Notes: generated by a model from the letters alone, not told the origin. Positions 25,440-34,649 are shown, numbered from the stretch's first letter. The stretch is DNA of 64,000 nucleotides from an uncultured Bacteroides sp. (GCA_900544075.1 UQTJ01000005.1:44697-108696); one strand, 5' to 3'. Numbers and translations are program-made.

Positions 25440-27911
25440 TTACTTTTTGTCATTTTCTTCTTTCTTCTCAGGAACAGTCAGCTTTGGAGCATTTGTTACC
25501 ACTTCATCTGTCAGAGCAATGTCAAGCACCTCTCTGATATCGCTCACATAATGGAACTTAAGTCCCTTGAGATATATTTCCGGAATATTGTCGATATCCT
25601 TCTTGTTTTCCTGACACAGGATGATTTCCTCTATACCGGCACGTTTGGCAGCAAGAATTTTCTCTTTGATACCGCCTACAGGCAATACCTTGCCTCGCAA
25701 AGTTATTTCACCGGTCATGGCAAGACGATTCTTAACCTTTCTTCTTGTCAAAGCCGAAGCGAGCGATGTCACCATTGTAATACCAGCCGACGGACCGTCC
25801 TTAGGTATGGCACCTTCAGGCACATGTATATGGATGTTCCAGTTCTCAAACACTTCTTCCGGCACTCCCAACAAATCGTTGTGGGCTTTCAGATATTCAA
25901 GTGCAAGCATAGCCGATTCTTTCATCACGTCACCCAAGTTTCCGGTAAGCGTCAGACGGCTTCCCTTACCCTTGCTCAAGCTTGTTTCAACAAACAGGAT
26001 TTCACCACCGACAGCAGTCCAGGCCAGTCCTGTAACCACCCCGGCATATTCATTGCCCTGATATTTGTCTCTTGAGTATTCTATAGGACCAAGACATGCC
26101 GGGATATCCTCTGCCTTAAGCTCTGTAGAAGAGACTTCCTTACCGGATGCTATATTGAAAGCTGTACGGCGCATAACTTTATTGATTTTCTTCTCCAGTT
26201 CGCGCACTCCGCTTTCCCTTGTATAATTTTCTATGATAAACTCTATTGCACCCTTCGACAGCTTGATATTATCCTTTGTCAGTCCGTTAGCTTCCATAGC
26301 CTTAGGGATGAGATGTCTTTTAGCTATTTCTATCTTCTCCTCAGTGATATATCCGCTGACCTCTATCAGTTCCATTCTGTCAAGCAACGGAGCCGGTATG
26401 CTACCAAGATTGTTTGCGGTAGCAATAAACATTACATTCGACAAATCATAATCTATATCTATATAGTTATCGTGGAATGTACCGTTCTGTTCAGGGTCGA
26501 GCACCTCAAGCATAGCCGAAGAAGGGTCACCCTGATTACTGCTGCCAAGCTTGTCTATCTCATCAAGTATGATTACAGGATTAGAAGAGCCTGCCTTAAT
26601 CAGACTTTTAATGATACGTCCCGGCATTGCTCCTATGTATGTCTTTCTGTGTCCTCTGATTTCCGCTTCATCATGCACACCTCCCAACGACATTCTGACA
26701 TATTTCCTCTTAAGGGCAGAAGCTATAGAACGTCCAAGAGAAGTTTTTCCCACTCCCGGAGGACCGTACAAGCACAATATAGGCGACTTCATATCACCTT
26801 TCAGTTTCAATACAGCCAAATGTTCCAAAATGCGTTCTTTCACCTTTTCAAGCCCGTAATGGTCATGATTCAGAGTCTTCTCTGCCGATTTCAGATTAAA
26901 TGACTGAGGTGTATATACATTCCATGGCAAAGCCAACAGATTCTGCAGATACGAATACTGCACATTGTAATCAGGCGATTGCGGATTGATTCGTTCGAGC
27001 TTGGTTACTTCTTTCTCAAAAATTTCTGCAACCTCTTTAGACCATTGTTTCTTCTTTCCCTGGGCACGCAGATTGTCAATTTCGCTTTCAGCTCCATTGC
27101 CAAGCTCATCCTGAATATTCTTAAGCTGCTGTTGCAGGAAATATTCGCGCTGCTGTTTATCGAGTTCCTCACGCGTACGCATCTGAATATTCTGTTTCAG
27201 TTTGGCTATTTCCAACTGTTCATTCAGATATCCTATAAGATGTATTGCTCTGTCCTTGATAGAATCGTGCTTGAGCAATTCATATTTGGCAGTGATTTCG
27301 AGAGGGAAATTAGAGCATATGAAATTAATTCTTACTGCATCACCTTCCATGTCCCTTAAAGCCATAAGGAAATCATGGCCCACTTCTTCCATACTGTCAT
27401 GCAGCTTCTTCATAACATCGAAGCATGTGCTCATAATAGCCTTGAATTCATTGCTTCGAGGTGTTATATTATTTTCTTCTATAGGAGTTGCGGTACCAAC
27501 CAGGAAAGGCTCTTTAGAGATTATACTGTCAATTTTTACTTTTGGTCCGCACGTATGGATAAGTGCATTTGTTGCCCCGCCGGGAAGTTCCAGAATACGA
27601 ACGATACGTCCGACCACACCCAACGGATACAAATCGCTCAACTCAGGCTCATCGACCATTGCATCTTTCTGTGTAGCCAATATTACCGGACTTTTCTTTT
27701 TATAAGCCGATTTCACCAGCTCCAAAGTACTCCTGCGACCTATTGCAACAGGCATTACTATCTCCGGGAAAATTATCATATTGCGCAAAGGCAATACCGG
27801 CATCTCTCCTTCCAGCTCTTCTATAGGCATATTAGACTGTTCAATATCTATTTTGGCAATCAAAGCCACTTCATCATTTTTAATTCTTTTATTTTTTTTA
27901 TCTTCCGGCAT
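25440..27911 (-). CDS. lon: Lon protease
   Basis: An ATP-dependent Lon protease of 823 residues. It has the N-terminal substrate domain (PVLPLRNMIIFPEIVMPV), a coiled coil, the AAA+ module with Walker A GPPGVGKTS and Walker B ILDEIDKLG, and the protease domain with the catalytic Ser in PKDGPSAGITM and Lys in the GGIKEKILAAKRAG segment. It degrades damaged and regulatory proteins in the cytosol. I start it at the ATG giving MPEDKK: an in-frame TTG ten codons upstream would sit at the likely transcription start. Confidence 0.96.
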   Translation of the reverse strand: MPEDKKNKRIKNDEVALIAKIDIEQSNMPIEELEGEMPVLPLRNMIIFPEIVMPVAIGRRSTLELVKSAYKKKSPVILATQKDAMVDEPELSDLYPLGVVGRIVRILELPGGATNALIHTCGPKVKIDSIISKEPFLVGTATPIEENNITPRSNEFKAIMSTCFDVMKKLHDSMEEVGHDFLMALRDMEGDAVRINFICSNFPLEITAKYELLKHDSIKDRAIHLIGYLNEQLEIAKLKQNIQMRTREELDKQQREYFLQQQLKNIQDELGNGAESEIDNLRAQGKKKQWSKEVAEIFEKEVTKLERINPQSPDYNVQYSYLQNLLALPWNVYTPQSFNLKSAEKTLNHDHYGLEKVKERILEHLAVLKLKGDMKSPILCLYGPPGVGKTSLGRSIASALKRKYVRMSLGGVHDEAEIRGHRKTYIGAMPGRIIKSLIKAGSSNPVIILDEIDKLGSSNQGDPSSAMLEVLDPEQNGTFHDNYIDIDYDLSNVMFIATANNLGSIPAPLLDRMELIEVSGYITEEKIEIAKRHLIPKAMEANGLTKDNIKLSKGAIEFIIENYTRESGVRELEKKINKVMRRTAFNIASGKEVSSTELKAEDIPACLGPIEYSRDKYQGNEYAGVVTGLAWTAVGGEILFVETSLSKGKGSRLTLTGNLGDVMKESAMLALEYLKAHNDLLGVPEEVFENWNIHIHVPEGAIPKDGPSAGITMVTSLASALTRRKVKNRLAMTGEITLRGKVLPVGGIKEKILAAKRAGIEEIILCQENKKDIDNIPEIYLKGLKFHYVSDIREVLDIALTDEVVTNAPKLTVPEKKEENDKK

Positions 27912-27948
27912 ATTCAATCGTGAATTATCTTGTTTAAACAAACGGCTA

Positions 27949-27980
27949 CAAAGTTAATGAATATACACATAATAATAAAA
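27949..27980 (-). promoter_or_regulatory. Promoter of lon; decides the lon start
   Basis: On the minus strand TAACTTTG (27956-27949) is a perfect -7 box, with a weak T-rich -33 box 20 nt upstream. Transcription should begin near 27942, leaving about 30 nt of leader before ATG 27911 and excluding the TTG at 27941. Confidence 0.6.
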
Positions 27981-28011
27981 CATTTTATATCAAATGTTGC
28001 ATCCGGAGGTG

Positions 28012-28039
28012 TTTGAGTCAGACTATTTCACTACATTTG
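28012..28039 (+). promoter_or_regulatory. Probable trmN6 promoter
   Basis: TACATTTG at 28032-28039 is a perfect -7 box 19 nt before the ATG. TTTG at 28012-28015 could be the -33 box, though a 16-nt spacer is short. Confidence 0.5.
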
Positions 28040-28058
28040 CATAAAAATATGCATAGCA

Positions 28059-28769
28059 ATGGGAAATGAATATTTCAGATTCAAACGTTTCACAATATTT
28101 CAAGACAAGTGTGCAATGAAAGTCGGCACAGACGGAGTGCTGCTTGGAGCATGGGCTGACACAGAACATGCAACTAAAATAGCAGACATAGGCACCGGGA
28201 CAGGGCTTATAGCCATTATGCTGGCTCAAAGGACACAAAATGCCATCATTTCAGGAATAGAAATAGACCATGATGCATTCATGCAGGCTAAAGACAACAT
28301 GAGCAATACGGAATGGAAGGACAGAATGAGTGTAGAGAATGCCGACGTGAACGAGTTCTACCAGTCACACGAAGCTGAGTATGACATGATTGTTTCAAAT
28401 CCGCCGTTCTATAAAGAAGATACCAAAGGATATTGTGAGAAAAGAAATATCGCCAGACACACAGACGGGCTCAGCTTTGAAGCACTTACAAAAGCCGCCT
28501 CGTTTATGCTTAAGGAAAAAGGGAAATTCAGTGTGATACTTCCGGCCTCTGCTGCTTCAGAATTCATTGGAGAAGCCATAAAAAACAGATTAAGCCTGAC
28601 AAGAAAAACAGACATCAGAACAAAAGCCGGCGCTTCCCCCAAAAGAGTCCTTATGGAGTTTGAAAAAGGAACAAGCAATAAAGCCACTGAATATTCGGAA
28701 CTGCTCCTTAATGAAAATGGAGAGAGAAGCAAGGATTATACAGCTCTGACATCAGATTTCTATCTATAG
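28059..28769 (+). CDS. trmN6: tRNA1(Val) adenine-37 N6-methyltransferase
   Basis: A 236-residue SAM-dependent methyltransferase of the YfiC/TrmN6 type. It opens with FRFKRFTIFQDKCAMKVGTDGVLLGAW, characteristic of the family. SAM motif I is IADIGTGTGLIA (about 41-52) and motif IV is SNPPFY (near 112-117), typical for exocyclic amino-group methylation. By family it modifies A37 of tRNA1(Val). It is a single gene divergent from lon. Confidence 0.9.
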   Translation: MGNEYFRFKRFTIFQDKCAMKVGTDGVLLGAWADTEHATKIADIGTGTGLIAIMLAQRTQNAIISGIEIDHDAFMQAKDNMSNTEWKDRMSVENADVNEFYQSHEAEYDMIVSNPPFYKEDTKGYCEKRNIARHTDGLSFEALTKAASFMLKEKGKFSVILPASAASEFIGEAIKNRLSLTRKTDIRTKAGASPKRVLMEFEKGTSNKATEYSELLLNENGERSKDYTALTSDFYL

Positions 28770-28906
28770 GACATTTCGGACAAATCAATCACCCAACTTT
28801 CGACTTTAGAAACTTGAGTTAACAACAGCACTTGTAATACCGGCCTCACACTAATATACGTTGTCCTATGACTGATTGTTTCAGATTGAAAGGCCGGGAA
28901 TTTCTG

Positions 28907-28993
28907 TTGTCTGACAGCTGTCAGACAATTGTCGGACACGTGTCAATCAATTGTTTGACAGCTGTCGGCCATATGTTTGACACGTGTCAAACA
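28907..28993. repeat. Cluster of tandem GACAnnTGTC palindromes
   Basis: Five copies of the 10-nt palindrome GACAnnTGTC (centres AG-CT, AA-TT, AC-GT, AG-CT and AC-GT) lie within 87 nt. The first is the core of a perfect 22-nt palindrome (28907-28928), the last of a perfect 20-nt palindrome (28974-28993). They sit between the convergent trmN6 and lipid kinase genes. Confidence 0.85.
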
Positions 28994-29047
28994 ATAGAAA
29001 CTTATCCCCGTCTGCCATCAATTTTCTATACTTGGGGAATATTTAAA

Positions 29048-30103
29048 TCAATCATCCTGTTGCTGATTATTCTTTTTGACCAACTTCTTCATAAGCGTAC
29101 GGTTCATTTCCAACAATTGCCTGTGCTTCTCAGCAATAGAAGAAGATACCGGTTTCGCTTCAATAAAGTCAGTAATATGCTGCAATATGTTATGCGGTTC
29201 GTATATGCTACGTTTAGGCTTAGGAGGACATATCACTTTCAGGGCTGACGGAACAATCTCCACTACAAGGTCCTTTGGCCCTATCATCGGGTCGCCATCA
29301 AAATGAAATACTCCTTCTGTAGCTCTATGGATAGTAATTTTCTTGTCTTTCATGGTTTTGATACGGCTGTTCATATCAATAGTCTTTGTAAACAGCTGAA
29401 ATGACAAAGACGGAACATCAAGAACCGTAAAAGGCTCCAGCACAGTAATATCCATCATTCCATCAGACAATGATGCCTGCGGAGTAATAAAAGCATTGTT
29501 ACCATATTGCGAAGCATTTCCGCATGCTATCAGGAATGCTTTATACTTGACTGTTCCTTCAGAGTTCTCTATTTCGTAAGTTTCCGGCTCATAATGAAGG
29601 CTTTCCTTCAATGTATTCTCAAGATATGTAATAAGCCCCCTGCGCTTGGAACCGGCAAATTTAAGGCTTACGAAGGCATCAAAACCAACACCGCAAGTAC
29701 AGAAAAACGGATGTCCGGCGATTTTGCCATAATCTATCAAACGCACATTGGCATTATTGATGAGTTGAACTGCTTTCTGATAGTCCATAGGGATATGCAG
29801 ATGTCTTGCCAAGCCATTTCCCGAACCGCATGGTATTATTCCCAGAGCCGTATCAGAATGTACAAGTGCACGCCCTACCTCATTTATAGTTCCGTCACCT
29901 CCAATAGCAACAACAAACGACACCTTATCTGCAACAGCCTGCTTTGCTATATCATAAGCATGACCTGCATACTCAGTTCTTATAATTCTCGGATTGTAGA
30001 TACTACGGTTTATATTCGATTCTATATATTCAAGTATAGACTCCTTGTTTTGAGTACCCGAAATAGGATTAACAACAAATATTATATCCTCTCTGATGTC
30101 CAT
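29048..30103 (-). CDS. DAGK-family lipid kinase
   Basis: A 351-residue lipid kinase of the DAGK/YegS/sphingosine-kinase superfamily. The nucleotide loop GGDGTINEVGRAL is clear, followed by IPCGSGNGLARHL and, near the C-terminus, HFDGDPMIGP. A basic, helical tail ends in KKLVKKNNQQ. It phosphorylates a lipid hydroxyl. It is divergent from serine palmitoyltransferase, which makes a long-chain base a plausible substrate; this is inferred from context only. I start it at MDIRED because a -7 box at 30138-30131 would leave only a few nt before earlier starts. Confidence 0.85.
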   Translation of the reverse strand: MDIREDIIFVVNPISGTQNKESILEYIESNINRSIYNPRIIRTEYAGHAYDIAKQAVADKVSFVVAIGGDGTINEVGRALVHSDTALGIIPCGSGNGLARHLHIPMDYQKAVQLINNANVRLIDYGKIAGHPFFCTCGVGFDAFVSLKFAGSKRRGLITYLENTLKESLHYEPETYEIENSEGTVKYKAFLIACGNASQYGNNAFITPQASLSDGMMDITVLEPFTVLDVPSLSFQLFTKTIDMNSRIKTMKDKKITIHRATEGVFHFDGDPMIGPKDLVVEIVPSALKVICPPKPKRSIYEPHNILQHITDFIEAKPVSSSIAEKHRQLLEMNRTLMKKLVKKNNQQQDD

Positions 30104-30130
30104 ATTGTTTGCATACATTGGTTGTCTATG

Positions 30131-30138
30131 CAAATGTA
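30131..30138 (-). promoter_or_regulatory. -7 box of the lipid kinase gene
   Basis: TACATTTG on the minus strand fits the consensus fully. It places transcription start near 30124 and supports ATG 30103 as the start. Confidence 0.5.
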
Positions 30139-30233
30139 ATATATATTTGTATACGAAATCCTTATATTGACTCAAAATATTACACAGATATATAAAAAAC
30201 ATTCTGGAATGTTACCTTTTGTTGTTTTTTTAC

Positions 30234-30241
30234 TATCTTTG
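30234..30241 (+). promoter_or_regulatory. -7 box of the serine palmitoyltransferase gene
   Basis: TATCTTTG is a perfect -7 match, 40 nt before the ATG. The -33 box is not clear. Confidence 0.5.
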
Positions 30242-30281
30242 CAGACTGTTAAAAATAAAAATATCTATACAATAATAGAAT

Positions 30282-31469
30282 ATGGGATTATTACAAGAAA
30301 AGTTAAGTAAATTCAGACTCCCACAAATGTATATGGAGAAGGGGGTTTATCCTTATTTCCGCGAAATAGACAGTCATCAGGATACAGAAGTGATGATGGA
30401 CGGCAAAAAGGTATTGATGTTCGGGTCAAACTCATATATGGGTCTGACTTACGACCAAAGAATTATTGATGCAGCAATAGCCGCAACACGTAAGTACGGA
30501 ACAGGATGTGCCGGCTCCAGACTACTGAATGGAACACTTGATATCCATGTACAGCTTGAAAAAGAACTGGCAGAATTTATCGGTAAAGACGAAGCCCTCT
30601 GTTTCTCTACAGGTTTCACTGTTAACGAAGGTGTAATACCTCAGCTTGTAGGACGTGGAGACTATATCATATGCGATGACCGCGACCACGCATCTATCGT
30701 AGACGGACGCCGCCTTACTTTTGCAACACAGTTGAAGTACAAACACAATGATATGGAAGCATTGGAGAAGGAGCTTCAAAAATGCGAGCCAAACGCTATC
30801 AAACTTATCGTTGTGGACAGTGTATTCTCTATGGAAGGCGATTTGGCAAATTTACCTGAAATAATCCGTCTTAAGAAAAAATACAATGCTACTGTATATG
30901 TAGACGAAGCTCATGGAGTCGGAGTATTCGGACGTAACGGACGCGGAGTATGCGACCATTTCGGATTAACAGACGAAGTTGATATCATAATGGGTACATT
31001 CAGTAAGTCATTGGCTTCAATTGGAGGATTCGTGGCTGCAGATAAGGACATTATCAACTGGTTACGCCATAATGCACGTTCATATATATTCCAGGCCAGC
31101 AGTACTCCTGCCGCTACAGCCGCAGCAATAGAGGCTCTTCACATTTTGCAGACAGAACCTGAACGTCAGGAAAATCTGTGGAAGATAACCAACTATGCAT
31201 TGAAACGCTTCCGTGAATGCGGTTTTGAAATAGGTGACACTGAAAGTCCTATCATCCCATTGTATGTCCGCGACACAGACAAGACTTTCCTTGTAACAAA
31301 AATGGCTTTTGATGAAGGAGTATTCATAAACCCTGTAATACCTCCTGCTTGTGCGCCACAGGATACACTTGTAAGATTTGCTTTGATGGCAACTCATACA
31401 AAAGAGCAAATTGATTTCGCAATAGAAAAACTTCTGAAATGTTTCAAGGAACTTGAAATCATTAAATAA
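30282..31469 (+). CDS. spt: Serine palmitoyltransferase (alpha-oxoamine synthase)
   Basis: A 395-residue PLP enzyme of the alpha-oxoamine synthase family, which in Bacteroides condenses serine with an acyl-CoA to 3-ketosphinganine, the first step of sphingolipid synthesis. Visible are NSYMGLTYD, DDRDHASIVDG with the PLP-stacking His, VDEAHGVGVFG with the Asp that binds the pyridine N, and GTFSKSLASIGGF with the Schiff-base Lys. Relatives such as KBL or BioF share these motifs; the N-terminal extension of about 50 residues and the lipid kinase neighbour favour the sphingolipid enzyme. A strong terminator follows. Confidence 0.88.
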   Translation: MGLLQEKLSKFRLPQMYMEKGVYPYFREIDSHQDTEVMMDGKKVLMFGSNSYMGLTYDQRIIDAAIAATRKYGTGCAGSRLLNGTLDIHVQLEKELAEFIGKDEALCFSTGFTVNEGVIPQLVGRGDYIICDDRDHASIVDGRRLTFATQLKYKHNDMEALEKELQKCEPNAIKLIVVDSVFSMEGDLANLPEIIRLKKKYNATVYVDEAHGVGVFGRNGRGVCDHFGLTDEVDIIMGTFSKSLASIGGFVAADKDIINWLRHNARSYIFQASSTPAATAAAIEALHILQTEPERQENLWKITNYALKRFRECGFEIGDTESPIIPLYVRDTDKTFLVTKMAFDEGVFINPVIPPACAPQDTLVRFALMATHTKEQIDFAIEKLLKCFKELEIIK

Positions 31470-31481
31470 GGAATAAAAAAT

Positions 31482-31520
31482 AAGGCTGTCTTTTAAGGTA
31501 AAAACCTCGAAGACAGCCTT
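31482..31520. terminator. Bidirectional terminator between spt and the thioredoxin-fold gene
   Basis: Arms AAGGCTGTCTT and AAGACAGCCTT pair perfectly across a 17-nt loop. A T-run follows on the plus strand and an A-run precedes, so both convergent genes can be served. Confidence 0.88.
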
Positions 31521-31576
31521 TTTTGCTTTTTGTTGTATTCAATAATTTCAATCTCAAGAACCCGGTTATACGAAAA

Positions 31577-32071
31577 TCAATTCATATACGAGTTCAATTC
31601 GTCAGCAGTAACATTCTTAGCCACTATCACACCATTGTCATCAATAAGATAGTTGGCAAATCCGTCTCTAAGACCAAACTCTTTAAAGACTTCAGAAGTA
31701 TTGCCGCCTGTTTCCAAGTAGCACAAGGCAGTCTGCAACTGATCTTGCTCTACAGCCGCACGGAAAACTGATTCGTAACGGTCCAAAGAAACAGAAATCA
31801 TCTTAATGCGGTCCGAATTCTGCAATGCATGACATAACTCCGCATTCTTCATTCTTGACTTTGCGTCATATCCCGCCCAAAAGCTCAACAAAGTATATTT
31901 GCCTTCAACGGCCTGCAGGTTGAGCGTCTGCTTTTCATTTTCAAGAACTGGTATGGGGAGCATATCTCCTGGTACCAGCTTCTCTGTAGGATCTTTCTTT
32001 TCCATAAAAGAAAAAGAAATTAAGGAACTGAATACTAATACAACAAAAATCGGCTTTACACTTTTAATCAT
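31577..32071 (-). CDS. Exported TlpA-like thioredoxin-fold protein without CxxC
   Basis: A 164-residue protein with an N-terminal signal or anchor (about 5-23). A TlpA-like thioredoxin fold follows: GDMLPIPVLENEKQTLNLQ, GKYTLLSFWAGYD, and a C-terminal strand NYLIDDNGVIVAKN. In redox-active relatives the FWA is followed by xxCxxC; here it reads GYDAKS, so no dithiol is possible. It is probably a binding or structural protein of the periplasm. Its leader is long and has a stable hairpin (32097-32129). Confidence 0.75.
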   Translation of the reverse strand: MIKSVKPIFVVLVFSSLISFSFMEKKDPTEKLVPGDMLPIPVLENEKQTLNLQAVEGKYTLLSFWAGYDAKSRMKNAELCHALQNSDRIKMISVSLDRYESVFRAAVEQDQLQTALCYLETGGNTSEVFKEFGLRDGFANYLIDDNGVIVAKNVTADELNSYMN

Positions 32072-32416
32072 GTAATGTGATTTTAGTTAATACTATCCGA
32101 GCCTGTCCTTAACAGGGGCTTCATCTCGGAACATTATTTTACGATGCTATATCTGTCACAGATACCTTTTAAGCAACGCATTTAAATATTGAAACCGCTG
32201 CAAAGATAAGCATTTTTTACTCAACATCATAAGAAATATGTCATTTTTATGTTGTTCAACATAAATTCAACATTATCATCCTCCTTTAGTTTACTTTATT
32301 TTTGCAACAGAACCATAAAAAAACACGTTTATATGGCTTATAAAGCATATTTTGATTAACTTTGCACCATATTACCCGAATGATAAATTTTCATTAAAAA
32401 CAGGAGAAGAACCAGA
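32072..32416. other. 345-nt divergent leader region
   Basis: No gene seen. For the left gene the minus strand has TATCTTTG (32208-32201) and a leader hairpin at 32097-32129 with paired arms CCGAG/CTCGG and CCTGT/ACAGG. For the helicase the plus strand has two -7-like boxes at 32297-32304 and 32357-32364. Confidence 0.6.
32357..32364 (+). promoter_or_regulatory. -7 box of the DEAD-box helicase gene
   Basis: TAACTTTG followed by C fits the consensus fully, 52 nt before the ATG. A second match, TATTTTTG at 32297-32304, could be an upstream promoter. Confidence 0.5.
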
Positions 32417-33676
32417 ATGGAATTTTCAGAATTAAATTTAGACGAAAGCGTTCTTAACGCATTAGATACCATGAATTTCAAGGAATGTACCCCAGTTCAG
32501 GAACATACAATACCTGTTCTGCTCGAAGGTCATGACTTGATTGGAGTAGCTCAAACGGGAACCGGTAAAACCGCTGCCTTTCTCTTGCCTGTTTTGAGTA
32601 AACTCTGTAGTGGAGATTATCCTGAAGATTCCATAAACTGCATAATCATGTCCCCTACCCGTGAGCTTGCAATACAGATAGACAGGCAAATGGAGGCATT
32701 CTCATATTTCATGCCTGTTTCAGGCGTGGCTGTTTACGGAGGCAACGACGGTGTACGTTTTGAGCAGGAAAAGAAAGGACTAACCCTTGGGGCAGATGTC
32801 GTAATAGCTACCCCGGGACGACTTATCAGCCACATCAGTCTTGGATATGTAGATTTGTCGAAAGTTTCATTCTTTATATTGGACGAAGCAGACCGTATGT
32901 TGGACATGGGATTCTATGACGACATACTCCAGATTGTAAAGCATTTGCCAAAGGAAAGACAGACTATAATGTTTTCGGCCACAATGCCGGAGAAAATCAG
33001 ACAATTGGCAAAAAACATTCTGAATAATCCTGTGGAAATAAAACTTGCAGTTTCAAAACCTGCAGAAAAAATAATTCAAGCTGCCTACATCTGTTACGAA
33101 TCACAAAAGCTTGAAATCATCAAAGACTTATTTTCTGCCCAGCAGCCTGAAAGGGTAATAATATTCGCATCTTCCAAAATCAAAGTTAAAGAGGTTTCAA
33201 AGGCTCTGCTGAAAATGAAACTTAATGTTGGAGAAATGCATTCCGACCTGGAACAGTCCAAAAGAGAAGAAATTCTCCATGAGTTCAGAAACGGAAAAAT
33301 AAATATATTAGTAGCAACAGACATCGTGGCTCGTGGTATTGACATTGACGATATAAGACTGGTCATAAACTATGATGTACCTCACGATTGTGAAGATTAT
33401 GTTCACCGCATAGGAAGAACGGCACGCGCCAATAACGACGGCTGTGCAATAACTCTTGTAAATGAGGCAGAACAAACAAAATTCTACCAGATAGAACAAT
33501 TCCTTGATAAAACCATATATAAGCTACAGATTCCGGAACAGTTGGGCGAAGGACCTGAATACGCTCCGAAAGTAAAAAGCGGGAAAAACAATAAAAAGGC
33601 CGGTCAAGGAAAGAAAAAGTATAATTTCAAGAAGAAATCAGGAAACACCAAGAAAACCAAGGAGACAAACCAATGA
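32417..33676 (+). CDS. DEAD-box RNA helicase
   Basis: A 419-residue DEAD-box ATPase. Motifs in order: Q-motif region FKECTPVQEHTIP, motif I AQTGTGKTAAF, Ia PTRELAIQ, Ib TPGRL, II DEAD (near 156-159), III SAT, IV IIFASS, V ATDIVARGIDI and VI HRIGRTAR. A Lys-rich tail (last 35 residues) probably binds RNA. It most resembles the RhlE/DbpA-type helicases acting in ribosome assembly and mRNA decay. AGGAGA lies 10 nt before the start, an unusual Shine-Dalgarno-like site for this group. The HAD gene overlaps its stop. Confidence 0.92.
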   Translation: MEFSELNLDESVLNALDTMNFKECTPVQEHTIPVLLEGHDLIGVAQTGTGKTAAFLLPVLSKLCSGDYPEDSINCIIMSPTRELAIQIDRQMEAFSYFMPVSGVAVYGGNDGVRFEQEKKGLTLGADVVIATPGRLISHISLGYVDLSKVSFFILDEADRMLDMGFYDDILQIVKHLPKERQTIMFSATMPEKIRQLAKNILNNPVEIKLAVSKPAEKIIQAAYICYESQKLEIIKDLFSAQQPERVIIFASSKIKVKEVSKALLKMKLNVGEMHSDLEQSKREEILHEFRNGKINILVATDIVARGIDIDDIRLVINYDVPHDCEDYVHRIGRTARANNDGCAITLVNEAEQTKFYQIEQFLDKTIYKLQIPEQLGEGPEYAPKVKSGKNNKKAGQGKKKYNFKKKSGNTKKTKETNQ

Positions 33677-34104
33677 TAATAGCAGTAGATTTTGACGGAA
33701 CAATAGTAGAACACAAATACCCGTACATAGGAAAAGAAATACCTTTCGCCATAGAAACACTTAAAAAGCTGAAAGAAGAAAGGCATACTTTAATATTGTG
33801 GACTGTAAGGGAAGGAAAACTACTTGAGGAAGCTATAAATTTCTGTAAAGAAAAAGGCCTGGAATTTTATGCCGTAAACAGCAATTACCCGGAAGAAAAA
33901 AAGTCACACGATAATTTCTCAAGGAAACTTAAAGCAGACCTATTCATCGACGACAGAAACCTCGGGGGACTTCCTGACTGGGGAACAATATACAGAATGG
34001 TAAAAAACAAACTTACCTTTGAAGAAATATACTCAGAGCAGGAAGATTCAGAAGAAAGATACACTAAACGTAAAAGTGGCATTTTCGGTAGATTCTTCAA
34101 ATAA
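33673..34104 (+). CDS. HAD-superfamily phosphatase, BT0820 type
   Basis: A 143-residue HAD hydrolase of the small BT0820 family. It starts with motif I AVDFDGTIVE (catalytic Asp 6 and 8), motif II LWTVREG, and motif IV LFIDDRNLGG. No cap domain is present, so a macromolecular or large substrate is possible. Its ATG overlaps the helicase stop by 4 nt, implying coupled translation and perhaps an RNA-end-processing link, which is inference. Confidence 0.88.
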   Translation: MIIAVDFDGTIVEHKYPYIGKEIPFAIETLKKLKEERHTLILWTVREGKLLEEAINFCKEKGLEFYAVNSNYPEEKKSHDNFSRKLKADLFIDDRNLGGLPDWGTIYRMVKNKLTFEEIYSEQEDSEERYTKRKSGIFGRFFK

Positions 34105-34117
34105 ACCATATATAAGC

Positions 34118-34149
34118 AAAGCTTCATGGACAGATGCCGTGAAGCTTTT
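34118..34149 (+). terminator. Terminator of the helicase-HAD operon
   Basis: AAAGCTTCA pairs with TGAAGCTTT around a short inner stem and is followed by a T-run. Confidence 0.85.
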
Positions 34150-34322
34150 TTGTTTATTAAATCTACAGTTACTGTAGATTTTTTCCACATAGTTCTCACA
34201 CACCCTACATTTCTCAAGCCAAAGCGATACTGGTTATCAACCACTTACGATTTTCTATATTTTATGGCATAGTCTTTGAAGTTAATATAGCGTAGTATTA
34301 ACAAATAAAACAGACAAAGATT

Positions 34323-34625
34323 ATGAAAAGAATATTAGCAGTATTAATGATAACATTAGGCATCGGAAGTGTATTTGCAAACGTTACAACATCAGAAAAA
34401 GAAGCAACCCCACAAAAAACATATAAAGTTTACACAGCAATAGAAATCAGCGAATTACCGGAAACAGTTCAAGAAGTCTTATTCTTTGATTTCAAAGATT
34501 ACATTGTCAAATCGGCTGATGTAAAAACATATAATGGTAAGAACATTTATCTGATAACCTTATTAGACAGCGAAAATATGGAATATCAGATATACATCAA
34601 CGAAAAAGGTGTAGTTTTAGAATGA
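34323..34625 (+). CDS. Small secreted protein, PepSY-like
   Basis: A 100-residue protein with a clear signal peptide (MKRILAVLMITLGIGSVFA, cleavage near 20). The mature part has one domain: ISELPETVQEVLF, then DYIVKSADV, and two beta strands IYLITLL and YQIYINEKGVVL. This helix-then-strands arrangement resembles a single PepSY-like unit. It is a single gene with its own terminator. Periplasmic role unknown. Confidence 0.65.
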   Translation: MKRILAVLMITLGIGSVFANVTTSEKEATPQKTYKVYTAIEISELPETVQEVLFFDFKDYIVKSADVKTYNGKNIYLITLLDSENMEYQIYINEKGVVLE

Positions 34626-34649
34626 CAGTATAGCATATATTTAAACAGC

